DNA from: DATBLE01 sp963775695
Lineage (GTDB): Bacteria > Actinomycetota > Thermoleophilia > Gaiellales > Gaiellaceae
Direction: 5' to 3'
Assembly: GCA_963775695.1 (NCBI GenBank)
Contig: CAVZJU010000002.1
Coordinates: forward strand, 310,001 to 374,000
DNA: 64,000 bases
Shown here one piece after another: positions 8,160-20,706 of the stretch (the stretch's first letter is position 1; every line of letters begins with the position of its first letter). A program made the translations under genes and the position numbers. A model generated the notes under the pieces. That model was not told where the DNA came from and ran no database searches. It was given only the letters and a program-made list of their open reading frames with translations.

Positions 8160-8702
8160 ATGCGCCTGCAGATCAAAGGCAAGAACGTCGAGATCAGCGA
8201 CGCGATTCGGTCCTATGCGGAGGAGAAGCTCGGGAAGCTCGAGCGCCAGCTGGCCGACCCGACCATGGTCGAGCTCGAGCTCGCGGTCGAGCGGAACCCG
8301 TCGATCGCGGACAAGATCGTCGCCGAGGCGACGATCTGGACGAAGGGGCCGACGTTGCGCGCCAAGGAACGTTCGACGGACATGCGCGCGTCGATCGACC
8401 TGCTCACCGACAAGCTCGAACGCCAGGTCACCCGCTACCGCGAGAAGCGCCGCCGCCGCCCTCGCGAGCACGATGGGCAAGGCCTCGACGCGCATGCTCC
8501 GACGGCAACCGACGAGGAGGGCGGGCCCGTGATCGTCAAGACGAAGCAGTTCACGATGCATCCGATGAGCGCGGAGGAGGCGGTCCTGCAGCTGGAGCTG
8601 GTCGGCCACGACTTCTTCGTCTTCCGCCACCAGGACACCGGGGAGATCAACGTCGTCTACCGGCGGCGCGACGGCGGCTACGGGCTGATCGAGCCGAGCT
8701 AG
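8160..8702 (+). CDS. hpf: Ribosome hibernation promoting factor, long form
   Basis: 180 residues: an N-terminal S30AE/YfiA domain (MRLQIKGKNVEISDAIRSYAEEKLGKLE) that binds the 30S decoding site, a charged linker (~residues 95-120), and the C-terminal dimerisation domain (VIVKTKQFTMHPMSAEEAVLQLELVGHDFFVF) that lets long HPF pair ribosomes into 100S particles. AAGGGG lies 8 nt before ATG 8160. It often precedes secA in actinobacteria, as here. Confidence 0.95.
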   Translation: MRLQIKGKNVEISDAIRSYAEEKLGKLERQLADPTMVELELAVERNPSIADKIVAEATIWTKGPTLRAKERSTDMRASIDLLTDKLERQVTRYREKRRRRPREHDGQGLDAHAPTATDEEGGPVIVKTKQFTMHPMSAEEAVLQLELVGHDFFVFRHQDTGEINVVYRRRDGGYGLIEPS

Positions 8703-8705
8703 CAA

Positions 8706-9257
8706 GTGGGGCTCTTCCGGCGGCGCGAGCCGCTCCACGAGCAGCTTGCCCGCCAGGGTGGCATCGACCCCGATCGGATCCAGGAACCACGGCCACCGAG
8801 GTGGATGGAGACCGGTATCCACGGCGTGCCGCGGGCGCGCGAGTGGGACGCAGTCGTAACGGTCGAGGCGGAGGGCGTCGAGGGTGAGCACGCCCGCTTC
8901 GTCGCGCTTCCCGGCGTCCTGGTGGTCGAGGAGGGCGAGCGCGTCGAGCCGCTGGCGAACGCCGTCGACCAGGTCGCGGCCGTCCCGTACCGCGCCGAGG
9001 CCGCGCGGCGTGGAGAGTCGCAGTGGGCAGTGGGCATCCGCGAGCTCGATGTCGTCGAGCTGCCCGAAGATCCCGGCGGCGACGAAATCACGCTGACGGT
9101 CAACGACGGGGGGCAGGAGTTGCTCGTCGACGGAGCCCATGCCTTCGCCTCGCTGCCGGCACTCGAGCACTTCGGCGAGGCGAGAGGACCTTCCTATGTC
9201 GTCCGGGCGACGCGGCTCGACGGCTCCGTCTGGGAAGTCGAGGCGATGCCGCTCTAA
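8706..9257 (+). CDS. Conserved hypothetical protein
   Basis: 183 residues with a GTG start 3 nt after hpf, so probably co-transcribed. The protein is acidic, mostly predicted beta and alpha/beta, with no signal peptide or membrane segment. The motif WMETGIHGVPRAREWDAVVTVEAEG and the C-terminal RATRLDGSVWEVEAMPL look conserved rather than random. I do not recognise the family. Position between hpf and secA suggests a housekeeping role. Its stop codon overlaps that of the opposing gene. Confidence 0.6.
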   Translation: MGLFRRREPLHEQLARQGGIDPDRIQEPRPPRWMETGIHGVPRAREWDAVVTVEAEGVEGEHARFVALPGVLVVEEGERVEPLANAVDQVAAVPYRAEAARRGESQWAVGIRELDVVELPEDPGGDEITLTVNDGGQELLVDGAHAFASLPALEHFGEARGPSYVVRATRLDGSVWEVEAMPL

Positions 9258-10210
9258 CGGGCGAGCGCCGCCTGCACGTTCACCATCGCCACCGACGAGA
9301 CGCGACGGCCGACCGCGTAGCTGAGCCCGTTGTGCTCCAAGACGGCGTGCGTGGCCCGGCGTAGGAGGGCGTCCTTGCCGGTGGAGACGCGACGGGCCCG
9401 GATCTGGGTCCCGCGCCTGTACAGGAGGATGCCCTCGGCGTAGTCGAGCATGCGCGCGCCCGCCGGGAGGCGCAGCGTCCTCACCACGGAGGCGCCCCGG
9501 CGGATCTCGACCCGGCGGCCGGTCAGCTGGACGACGAGCCCCACCCCGGCGAGGGCGAACTCCTGCACCGAGCCCGGCGCGAATGTGTACGTCTGCCGCA
9601 CGACGCCCGCCGGTGAGAGCACGAAGCACCGCCCGCCCACGACGAAGGCGGCGACCGTGGCGCGGTACGCGGTCGTGTTCGTGACCCGGCCCGGCGCCCG
9701 CCACGTGTACGCCCTGGCCCCGCTCGCCTTGAGCACCTTCACGGTCGCGCCGATCGAATACGGCATTACCTGCTCGGAGGCGACCCCGAGCACGATCGGC
9801 GGCGGTGCGTCCACGTCGACCTCCCGGAACTCGAGCTGTCGCTCGATCGGCCGTGTCGTCGTCGCCGTCTCCAGCAGCCAGTCGCGGAGGTTGCCGCCGG
9901 CGAACGCCAGCCAGAGCGCCCGGTCGCCTGCGACGGAGATGTCCGTCACGCCGCTCCCGGTGGAGGGGCCCTCGCTGCAGAGCGCGTCGGTGTGGCGGCC
10001 GAGCCGGTGCACGCCGCGGGTGACCAGGCTCCACAACTCGACGTGGGGGCCGCAATGGCCGGCGTACGGGCCGGAGAGGAAGGCCACCGAGAAGCCGCTC
10101 CGCGCGAGTGCCTGCACCCTTCCCGGGCTCGTGACGGTGCGGTCCGCCCCTGCCGCCGCAGCGATCGACGTGGTCGCGAACAGGGCCCCCAGAGCAACGA
10201 GTGCTCTCAT
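9254..10210 (-). CDS. Exported hypothetical protein, beta-rich
   Basis: 318 residues. Residues 1-20 (MRALVALGALFATTSIAAAA) are a typical Sec signal peptide, placing the product outside the membrane. The rest is Val/Thr/Gly-rich with repeated short strands such as DRALWLAFAGG and VGLVVQLTGRRVEI, suggesting a small beta-propeller or beta-sandwich. The start is set at the signal-peptide Met; the much longer frame upstream is antisense to secA. It is divergent from secA with a ~40-nt shared promoter region. Confidence 0.6.
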   Translation of the reverse strand: MRALVALGALFATTSIAAAAGADRTVTSPGRVQALARSGFSVAFLSGPYAGHCGPHVELWSLVTRGVHRLGRHTDALCSEGPSTGSGVTDISVAGDRALWLAFAGGNLRDWLLETATTTRPIERQLEFREVDVDAPPPIVLGVASEQVMPYSIGATVKVLKASGARAYTWRAPGRVTNTTAYRATVAAFVVGGRCFVLSPAGVVRQTYTFAPGSVQEFALAGVGLVVQLTGRRVEIRRGASVVRTLRLPAGARMLDYAEGILLYRRGTQIRARRVSTGKDALLRRATHAVLEHNGLSYAVGRRVSSVAMVNVQAALAR

Positions 10211-10249
10211 CGCCCAAATGGTGCCCTCCGCGACGGCTACCCTGTAGCC

Positions 10250-12894
<2,645 letters not shown>

Positions 12895-12910
<16 letters not shown>

Positions 12911-13449
12911 GGCCGCCGGGCCGGCCGCTCGCAGACGACACGATTCGCCTCGAGCCGCTCGACGATCGCTTCGTCCCGGACTTCGAGCGGCTGCTCGAGG
13001 ACCCGGAGGTGATCCGCAACACGCGGGTTCCCTCGTCCCCGCCGGCCGACTTCGCGTCCATGTGGGTCGGCCGCTACATCGATGGCTGGCGGGACGGCTC
13101 CCGGGCCGGGTTCGCGATCCTCTCGCCAGAGGCCGCGTTTCTGGGCTTCGGCGGCGTCGTCGACCTCGATCTGGACGGACGTCAGGGCGAGATCGGATAC
13201 GTCGTCGCCCCGGAGGCGCGCGGCCGCGGGGTCGCGGGACACGCGCTCCGGCTGATCACCGCCTGGGCGCTCGGCGAGCTGGGGCTCGAGCGGGTCGAGC
13301 TGCACATCGATCCCGAGAACACCGCCTCGATCCGCGTCGCCGAACGCTGTGCCTACGTCCGCGAGGGTGTGCTGCGCTCGCTCCACTTCAAGGAAGACAT
13401 CCGCGCGGACACCGTGATCTATTCGCTGCTGCGCGCCGACCCGCGGTAG
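12895..13449 (+). CDS. GNAT acetyltransferase, RimJ/RimL type
   Basis: About 184 residues. TIRLEPLDDRFVPDFERLL is the usual RimJ/L N-terminus, GYVVAPEARGRGVAGHALRLITAWALGELGLERVELHIDPENTASIRVAERCAYVREG contains motif A (acetyl-CoA loop RGRGVA) and the NxxSxRVAER motif B. It probably acetylates an N-terminal amine or a small amine. The start is uncertain: GTG 12895 overlaps secA by 16 nt. It may be read with secA. Confidence 0.8.
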
Positions 13450-13513
13450 CTGCTCGGGCGCCGACCCGCGGAGCGGTGGTCTCGCCAGGCGTGTCGTGAA
13501 CCCAAACACCACA

Positions 13514-13532
13514 CCCCCACCCAGGGTGGGGG
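13514..13532 (+). terminator. Hairpin, probable terminator
   Basis: CCCCCACCC (13514-13522) pairs with GGGTGGGGG (13524-13532) in the 198-nt gap before prfB. The actual loop is 3-5 nt. No U tract follows, as is common in high-GC genomes. Confidence 0.5.
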
Positions 13533-13648
13533 CTTGCCCCGTTCCCCTGCCGGCGAGGCTACTCGCTCGACGCTCACGTCTTCGTGCCGGATCAGTGCCG
13601 ATATTGGCGGGCGCGGACTACGGCTGGCCGGTCGGCTAGCCTTACGCC

Positions 13649-14756
13649 ATGGCCGAGACACAGGAGCAGCCGCTCGATCAGCAGCTCGAGGAGATCGGGA
13701 CCCAGCTCGCCTGGGTCCGTGATTACCTTTGACCCCGATCGCCTGACCGCACGCGCCGCAGAGCTCGAGGAAGCCATGGGCGCTCTCGGTTTCTGGGACG
13801 ACCAGCAGCGCGCGGCGGAGATCAGCACCGAGCACTCGCGCGTGGCGAAGCGGCTCGAACGCTTTCGGCGGCTCGACCAGGAATACCGCGACGCCCGCGA
13901 GCTGGCCGAGATGGACGGCGAGATGGCCGACGAGATCGCGGCCAGCCTGCGCCCGCTGCGCGCCGAGCTGGCGCGGCTCGAGGAGGACGCCCTGTTCAAC
14001 GGCGAGTACGACGGCGGGGACGCGGTCGTGACCATCCACGCCGGGGCCGGCGGCACCGACTCTCAGGACTGGGCGGAGATCCTCCTGCGCATGTATCTGC
14101 GCTGGGCGGAGGGGCGCGGCTTCGAGACGGAGCTCCTCGAGGCCAGCCCCGGCGAGGAGGCGGGGCTCAAGTCGGCAACGTTCACTGCGCGCGGCGAGAA
14201 CGCGTACGGGATCTTCAAGGCCGAGCGCGGCGTCCACCGGCTCGTCCGCCTGTCGCCGTTCGACTCGGCGCATCGGCGCCATACGTCGTTCGCGCAGGTG
14301 ATCGTCAGCCCGCTCCTGCCTGACGACGCCGTGGCTGAGATCGACGAGGCCGACCTGCGGATCGACACGTACCGCGCGAGCGGTGCCGGCGGGCAGCACG
14401 TCAACAAGACCGACTCGGCCGTCCGGATCACCCACCTGCCGACCGGGATCGTCGTCCAGTGCCAGAACGAGCGCTCCCAGACGTCGAACAAGCAGACGGC
14501 TCTGCGGATCCTGCGCTCCCGGCTCGCCGAGCTCGAGCAGGAGCAGCGGGAGGCGGAACTGGCCAAGGAACGCGGGGCGGTGCAGGAGGCGGACTTCGGA
14601 AGTCAAATTCGCAGCTATGTGCTGCACCCGTACCAGCTCGTCAAGGATCACCGCACCGACGTCGAGGCCGGAAACGCCCAGGGCGTCCTCGACGGCGACC
14701 TCGACGAGTTCGTGCACGCGTACCTCCTCGCTCGAGCGGCCGGAAGGGCCGTCTAG
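13649..14756 (+). CDS. prfB: Peptide chain release factor 2, programmed +1 frameshift
   Basis: RF2 releases peptides at UGA/UAA. Codons 1-27 run from ATG 13649 to CTT (13727-13729) and hit TGA at 13730; skipping T13730 continues as GACCCCGATCGC (D-P-D-R), giving 368 residues. CTT TGA C is the classic prfB slippery site through which RF2 senses its own level. The mature part has SPFDSAHRRHTSF (SPF stop-recognition motif) and RASGAGGQHVNKTDSAVR (catalytic GGQ). The usual AGGGGG stimulator is weak here (GGGTCCG upstream). ftsE follows. Confidence 0.96.
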
Positions 14757-14935
14757 CGGTGGACTCGGCTAGAATTGACCCTCCCCCGACCGGTGCGGCC
14801 CCGGGCTCGTCCGCGCGCTCGAACGGCGACGTGCCGCACACACTTCCAGTGCAGCAAGCAGACGAACTTCACATCGAGACTCCGGTAGCTCTGGCCGAGC
14901 CCGAGCCGCGTCCCGGCGGGGCCCCCGCGGCCGCC

Positions 14936-15619
14936 ATGATCGTGTTCGAGGCCGTGACGAAGGTCTACGACCCGGACGTGGTTGCCCTCAGCGACGTCTC
15001 GTTCGTGATCGAGAAGGGCGACTTCGTCTTCGTCGTCGGCGCCTCGGGATCCGGCAAGTCGACGATCATCCGCCTGTTGCTCAAGGAGTTCGAGCCGACG
15101 CGGGGCCGCATCCTCGTCGGCGGTCGCGACCTCGGGCGCCTCAAGCACTCGAGGGTGCCGCTCCTGCGCCGGAACCTCGGGTGCGTCTTCCAGGACTTCA
15201 AGCTGTTGCCCAACCGAACCGCCGCCGAGAACGTGGCCTACGCGCTGAAGGTCCAGGGCGACCGGCCCGAGTCGATTCGCAAGAAAGTGCCCGAGGCGCT
15301 CTCCCTCGTCGGGCTCGCCCACAAGGCGACCTCGCTGCCCGGCGAGCTCTCCGGCGGCGAACAGCAGCGCGTCTCGATCGCCCGTGCCGTCGTCAATCAC
15401 CCGCCGCTCCTGATCTGCGACGAGCCGACCGGGAACCTCGACCCCGACACCTCGGTCGGGATCATGCAGCTGCTCTACCGGATCAACCGCGCCGGCACGA
15501 CCGTGCTGATGGTCACCCACGACCGCGAGATGGTCGACAAGATGCGCAAGCGTGTGATCGCGCTCGACAGCGGCCGGCTCGCGCGAGACGAGCGCCGCGG
15601 GGGGTACACGACCGAATGA
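14936..15619 (+). CDS. ftsE: Cell-division ABC ATPase FtsE
   Basis: 227 residues, normal for FtsE. Walker A GASGSGKST (~residue 37), Q-loop VFQDFKLL, signature LSGGEQQR, Walker B LLICDEP and the H-loop MVTHDRE are all present. With FtsX it transmits division-ring signals across the membrane to activate peptidoglycan hydrolases. ATG 14936 matches the family start (MIVFEAVTKVY). The frame is open back to GTG 14759 through low-complexity sequence, so an N-terminal extension cannot be excluded. Its stop overlaps the ftsX start (ATGA). Confidence 0.95.
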   Translation: MIVFEAVTKVYDPDVVALSDVSFVIEKGDFVFVVGASGSGKSTIIRLLLKEFEPTRGRILVGGRDLGRLKHSRVPLLRRNLGCVFQDFKLLPNRTAAENVAYALKVQGDRPESIRKKVPEALSLVGLAHKATSLPGELSGGEQQRVSIARAVVNHPPLLICDEPTGNLDPDTSVGIMQLLYRINRAGTTVLMVTHDREMVDKMRKRVIALDSGRLARDERRGGYTTE

Positions 15620-16485
15620 TGCGCCTGCGGATGATCGTGGGTGAGGCCTGGCGGTCGATCACGGCCAGCATGTCGACGACGGTGGCGGCGACAATGACCG
15701 TCCTCGTCGCGATGCTCGTGCTCGGGACGACGATCGGGCTCGGCACCTGGGTGCTGTCCTACAGCGACCACCTCAAGCAGCAGCTGCTGGTGAAGGTGTA
15801 CTTCAAGAACGACCGCACCCCGAAACAGATCAACACGATCGGCAGGCGGTTCGACCCGAAGGTCAACCCGCTCGTCCAGAAGCTGACCTTCGTCCCGAAG
15901 GAAGAGGCCCTGAAGATCATGCAGAAGCGCCTCCCGCAGCTGAACAAAGGGTTGGCCTACAACCCGTATCCGGATGCGTACGAGATCCGCCCCACGAAGG
16001 GCGAGTACATCAATCAGATCCGCGCCCAGCTGCGGCCGATTCCGGCGGGCGTCGACAGGGTCAACGACGGGGGCACCACCTCGCACCGGGTGCTCAAGGT
16101 CGGCGGGATCATCTCGATCGTGTGCCTGATCGGCGTGCTGTTGCTCCTCATCGCCTCCACGCTGCTGATCGCCAACACAATCCGGCTGTCGATCTTCGCT
16201 CGCCGCCGCGAGATCGAGGTGATGAAGCTCGTCGGCGCGACCAACTGGTTCGTCCGAGGCCCATTCATGGTCGAAGGTCTGATCTGCGGGTTGGCGGGCT
16301 CGATTGCCGCAGTCGTGCTCTTGGTGATCGGCAAGTCGGTCGTGCTGCCCTCGATCGGCCTCGGCCACTCGAAGGACGCGCACGCGATGGCCTTCGAGCT
16401 GAACGCCCTGATCCTGATCGGCATCGGGCTCGCGTTGGGCGTCTCCGGCACCGGGCTGACGCTCCGGCGCTTCCTCCAGGTCTAG
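15616..16485 (+). CDS. ftsX: Cell-division membrane protein FtsX
   Basis: 289 residues. A first transmembrane helix (TTVAATMTVLVAMLVLGTTIG), a large outside loop of about 130 residues carrying VKVYFKNDRTPKQI and FVPKEEAL, and three C-terminal helices around the cytoplasmic segment RRREIEVMKLVGATNWFVRGPFMVEG, which contacts FtsE. This is the standard FtsX architecture. It overlaps ftsE by 4 nt. In actinobacteria the outside loop usually binds RipC-type hydrolases; none is encoded here. Confidence 0.95.
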   Translation: MMRLRMIVGEAWRSITASMSTTVAATMTVLVAMLVLGTTIGLGTWVLSYSDHLKQQLLVKVYFKNDRTPKQINTIGRRFDPKVNPLVQKLTFVPKEEALKIMQKRLPQLNKGLAYNPYPDAYEIRPTKGEYINQIRAQLRPIPAGVDRVNDGGTTSHRVLKVGGIISIVCLIGVLLLLIASTLLIANTIRLSIFARRREIEVMKLVGATNWFVRGPFMVEGLICGLAGSIAAVVLLVIGKSVVLPSIGLGHSKDAHAMAFELNALILIGIGLALGVSGTGLTLRRFLQV

Positions 16486-16530
16486 CGGCCCCGCGGCCCG
16501 GGATTCGAATTCTCCGTTCCGCCACGAAAC

Positions 16531-16546
16531 GTCACAGACGCGTGAC
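16531..16546. promoter_or_regulatory. Short dyad before the RNase R-like gene
   Basis: GTCAC (16531-16535) and GTGAC (16542-16546) form a 5+5 dyad with a 6-nt spacer in the 134-nt gap after ftsX. It may be an operator or part of a weak terminator. Confidence 0.2.
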
Positions 16547-16619
16547 ACTTTCCTCGCTACGCTCGCAGCGGGTGGTGGGATGGGGTGCCCCGAGAGCTGG
16601 GCGTTAGGGTCGGCCGAGG

Positions 16620-18273
16620 ATGGAGCCGGTCCGGACGGTGGTGGAGGTCGCGAGTCGCGGCAAGCTCGTGGCGGGCGAGCCGTACTTCGCGCCGGGGACG
16701 CCGATCGTTCTCGATCGCAAGTCGTTGCATGGGGCCGAGCGGGGCGACCTGGCCGTGGTCTCGAGCGGCCGCGGGCGGGCGAAGGTCGAGCGCGTGCTCG
16801 GGCCGGCGAGTCGGATCGAGGCCGTGCTCGAGGGGCTCCTGGTCGAGCGGGGCGCGCGGGTGGCATTCGAGCCCGTCGACCTGGCGGAGCCGGCGGCCGA
16901 GGGTCGGGTCGATCTCCGCGACCTGACCACGTTCACGATCGATCCCGACACGGCGAAGGATTTCGACGACGCGCTCTCGGTGGTGCGCGAGCCGGTCGGC
17001 GTCCGTGCCTGGGTGCACATTGCCGACGTCTCGGCGTTCGTTTCCGCCGGATCCGCGCTTGATCGAGGGGCGGCGGCCCGGGCGTTTTCGACCTACGTGC
17101 CGAGCCTGGTCGCGCCCATGCTCCCGCCCGAGCTCTCGGACGATGCGTGCTCCCTGCGGCCGCACGTCGACCGGTCGTGCGTGACCGTGGAGTTCCCCCC
17201 GAGCGGGGAGCCGCTCTTCTATCGCTCGACGATCCGTAGCGACGCCCGGCTGACCTACGGCCAGGCACAGCGCCGTGACGTTCCGGCCGAGGTATCGGCG
17301 GAGCTCGAACTCGCCGCCGCTTACTCGGCCGAGCTGCGCCGCCGGCGGTTCGCCCGCGGGGCGCTGCGGGTCGAGCGACCCGAGCTCGCGTTCGACTTCG
17401 ACGGTGAGGGCGGAGTCGCAGCTGCTCGATGGCAGGGAGAGCCGGAGGCACACGCGCTCGTGGAGGAGTTGATGATCATCGCGAACGAGGCGGTGGCCGG
17501 GTTGCTCGCCGGCCGCAACCGGGAGGCGCTGTTCCGCGTTCACGAACGGCCCGATCCACAATCGGTGTCTCTTCTCGTCGCCAAGCTGGCCGACCTCGAC
17601 GTGCCGACCCCGCCGGTGCCGGATCGGCTGCCCGCCGGCGACGCCGCCCGCGCCGTGGCCGACGTGAGCGAGCGCGTGATCGACTACGTCGGCAAGTCCG
17701 GCCGCGGGCGAGAGGCGTTCCCGGCGCTCGTGCTCCGCTCGCTCAAGCAGGCCCGCTACGACCCGCGCAACCTCGGTCACTCCGGCCTCGCGAGCCCGGC
17801 CTACTGCCATTTCACGAGTCCGATCCGCCGCTACCCGGACCTGGTCGTCCACCGGGCGCTTCTCCGCGAGCTCGGCGTCTCCGACGAGCCGCTGCCCGAG
17901 CACCTGGGCGACCTGGCCGAGCACACCTCTGCCCGGGAGCGCGAGGCGGCCGAGCTGGAGTACCTCGCCGACGACATCTGCCTCGCCTGGCTGCTCGAGG
18001 CGCAGCTCTTCGACCGCGGCTGGGACGAGCCGTGGCCGGGGGAGATCACCGGCGTGATCCCGTCCGGACTGTTCGTCCGGTTCGGTGACGTGTTCGAGGG
18101 CTACATCCCCGTGCGGCGGCTGCACGGCGATTACTTCGAGCTGAACACGCTGGGCACTGCGCTTGCCGGCAGGCGCGGCGGAGGTGTCTTCCGGCTCGGC
18201 GACCCGATCGAGGTCGTGGTCGAGGAGATCCGCCGCCTGGGAAGGGAAGGTCGAGCTCTCCGCCAGGCGCTAG
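16620..18273 (+). CDS. RNB-domain exoribonuclease (RNase R/II-like), 3' end frameshifted
   Basis: Degrades RNA 3' to 5'. About 550 residues. RDLTTFTIDPDTAKDFDDALSV (~residues 97-119) holds the catalytic Asp cluster of the RNB domain; HFTSPIRRYPDLVVHRALL is the late RNB signature; the C-terminal GVIPSGLFVRFGDVFEGYIPVRRL is an S1-like RNA-binding domain. It is shorter than RNase R and lacks the N-terminal cold-shock pair. One extra G at 18239-18241 derails the last codons: removing it gives RRLEGKVELSARR and a stop at 18271, 9 nt before the next gene. Probably a sequence error. Confidence 0.85.
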
Positions 18274-18282
18274 GGTCTCGCC

Positions 18283-19950
18283 GTGACCGCCGCGTCGACC
18301 ATGTCTTCCGCCGCTGCCAAGGCGTCGGGCATCGTCCTGATGACGCTGGCGGCGGGCCAGTTCGTCATGGCGCTCGACACCACGGTGATGAACACGGCGA
18401 TCGCGACGGTCGCCAACGACCTCGGGACGACCGTGACCGGGATCCAGACGGCGATCACGTTCTACACGCTGGTGATGGCGTCCCTGATGATCACCGGCGG
18501 CAAGATCGGGGAGATCATCGGTCGGAAGCGCGCGTTCGCGATCGGTTGCGTCATCTATGCGTGCGGGTCACTCACGACCGCGCTGTCCCAGAACTTGACC
18601 ACGCTGCTCATTGGCTGGTCGTTCCTCGAGGGAGTCGGCGCGGTGCTGATCATGCCGGCGATCGTGGCGCTCGTCGCCGCAAACTTCGGGCGGTCCGAAC
18701 GGCCCCGTGCCTACGGGCTCGTCGCCGCCGCCGGCGCCATCGCGTGTGCCTTGGGGCCGGTCATCGGCGGCTGCGTTCACTACCTACGCCTCGTGGCGCT
18801 GGGTGTTCGCCGGCGAGGTTCTCATCGTTGCAGTGATTCTCCTCTTGACCCGGCGGATGGACGACACACCACCGGAGGAGGGCGTCAAGCTGGACTTGGT
18901 CGGCACGGCGCTGTCCGCAGCCGGCCTCGGCCTGATCGTCTACGGGATCCTGCGCTCGGGCTCGTGGGGTTTCGTGCAGGCGAAGCCCGGTGCTCCCGAG
19001 TGGCTCGGACTCTCACCCGTGATCTGGCTCATGCTTGGAGGCGGGGCGTTGCTCCTCCTGTTCGTCGCATGGGAGAACCGGCGGCTCGAACGCGGCGAGG
19101 GCGCGCTCCTCGACCCGTCCATGCTGCGCAATCTCCAGCTCCGCAACGGAGTCACCTCGTTCCTCTTTCTGTTCCTGGTCCAGGCTGGGCATCTTCTTCG
19201 TCGTCCCGCTGTTCCTGTCGGTCGCGCTCGGAATGTCGGCGGTCGCGACCGGGGTTCGGCTGCTTGCCGCTTTCGCTGATGTTGCTGCTCTTCGCCGTTG
19301 GAGTGCCCAAGCTGTTGCCGAAGGTGTCGCCGCGGCGGGTCGTTCGCCTCGGATTCCTGGGGCTGTTCGCCGGCCTCGTGCTCCTGCTCGTCCTGCTCGA
19401 TTACGGCGCCGGGGCGGAGATCGTCACGTGGCCGTTGCTGTTCGCGGGCGCCGGGATCGGCGCGATCGCGTCACAGCTCGGGAGCCGTGACCGTGTCGGC
19501 GGTGCCGGACGAGAAGAGCGGCGAGGTTGGCGGGCTGCAGAACACGGGGACTCAGCTCGGCGCGTCGATCGGCACCGCGCTGGCGGGCGCCGTGCTCATC
19601 TCCGCGCTGACCGCGTCGTTCATCACCGGCATCCAGAACAACTCCGCCGTTCCCGATCGCGTCGTCAACCAGGCACAGACAAGCCTCAGCGGCGGGGTCC
19701 CCTTCATCTCCGACGACGACCTCGAGGCCGCACTCTCGGACGCGCACGTCCCGCCGCGGACGGCCAACGCGATCGTCGACCAGAACGAGGAGAGCCGGAT
19801 CGACGGGTTGCGTGTCGCCGTGGCGATTCTGGCGCTCTTCTCGCTGCTCGCGCTCCCGTTCACCCGGGGAATCCCGACGGTGCAACCCGGCGCAGAATCC
19901 ATCTCGGCTCGCCGCCGACATAGCCAGTGGGCGGGCGAAGAGACGGTTAT
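18283..19950 (+). pseudogene. MFS drug/H+ antiporter, DHA2 (14-TM) family, four frame breaks
   Basis: The start GTG 18283 gives VMALDTTVMNTAIATVANDLG, the DHA2 family's first helix, then LMITGGKIGEIIGRKRAF (motif A). The frame moves by +1 four times, near 18772, 19188, 19264 and 19483, and each time the family sequence resumes (SWRWVFAGEV, GIFFVVPLFLSVALGMSA, LPLSLMLLLFAVGVPKLLP, SAVPDEKSGEVGGLQNTGTQLGASIGTALAG). All breaks look like one extra base. Either a decayed gene or clustered insertion errors. If intact it would export drugs or other toxic compounds. The end is uncertain because the last frame drifts into non-family sequence. Confidence 0.8.
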
Positions 19951-20135
19951 CGATGTAGCCATCAGAGAGTGGGGCTGCCCGCACCTCGAGACCCCTGCCT
20001 GCCGTAGCGACTGTGCACCTGGCGTGACCCATCGTCCAGGGATGCCGATCGCACTCGCATAACGCGCTGGGCCTCGCGCCGTTCCTCGCGCTCGGCGTCG
20101 GCCTGTTCCGGCTGACCCGCACCTAGACTCTCTCC
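19951..20135. other. Gap with possible gene remnant
   Basis: Between the MFS remnant and smpB, 20065-20127 reads on the plus strand as a hydrophobic tail (ALGLAPFLALGVGLFRLTRT, then stop) with no start, resembling the last membrane helix of a lost gene. No other feature is seen. Confidence 0.25.
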
Positions 20136-20591
20136 GTGGCCGGAGAGAAGCTGATCGCGGACAATCGCCGCGCCCGTCACGACTACGAGCTCCTCGAACG
20201 TTTCGAGGCGGGTCTCGTCCTGACCGGCACCGAGGTGAAGTCGCTGCGCGACGGCCGCGCCTCGCTCGCCCAGGCGTTCGCGGACGTCCGCGACGGCGAG
20301 GTCTGGCTCGTCGGCGCCGAGATCGCCACCTACGACCAGGGCAACATCGCCAACCACGTCCCCACGCGCGACCGGAAGCTCCTCCTGCACCGTGGCGAGA
20401 TCGCCTCGCTCTACGGCAAGGTGCGCGAGAAGGGGCTCACGCTGGTGCCGACCCGCATGTACTGGAAGGACGGCCGCGCGAAGGTCGAGATCGCGCTCGC
20501 GCGCGGCAAGCAGACGATCGACAAGCGACGCGACATCGCCAAGCGGGAGGCCGACCGCGCGATGCAGCGGGCGCTCAAGTCGCGCCGGTGA
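20136..20591 (+). CDS. smpB: SsrA-binding protein
   Basis: 151 residues. It binds tmRNA and places it in the empty A site of stalled ribosomes. N-terminal LIADNRRARHDYELLERFEAGLVLTGTEVKSLRDGRASL and central RDRKLLLHRGEI are strongly conserved, and the basic tail DKRRDIAKREADRAMQRALK is the helix that enters the mRNA channel. GTG start at 20136. Its RNA partner ssrA lies 1.2 kb downstream on the same strand, a common arrangement. Confidence 0.96.
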   Translation: MAGEKLIADNRRARHDYELLERFEAGLVLTGTEVKSLRDGRASLAQAFADVRDGEVWLVGAEIATYDQGNIANHVPTRDRKLLLHRGEIASLYGKVREKGLTLVPTRMYWKDGRAKVEIALARGKQTIDKRRDIAKREADRAMQRALKSRR

Positions 20592-20706
20592 ATCGGCCGT
20601 TCGGAGACGATCTGGTGAGCATTCGGAGACGAGGGTTTCGCCGGTCGGAAACGGGGCACGGGAACCTCTAGCGGCGCTTCTGCCGTACGACCAAGAAGGG
20701 GGGATC

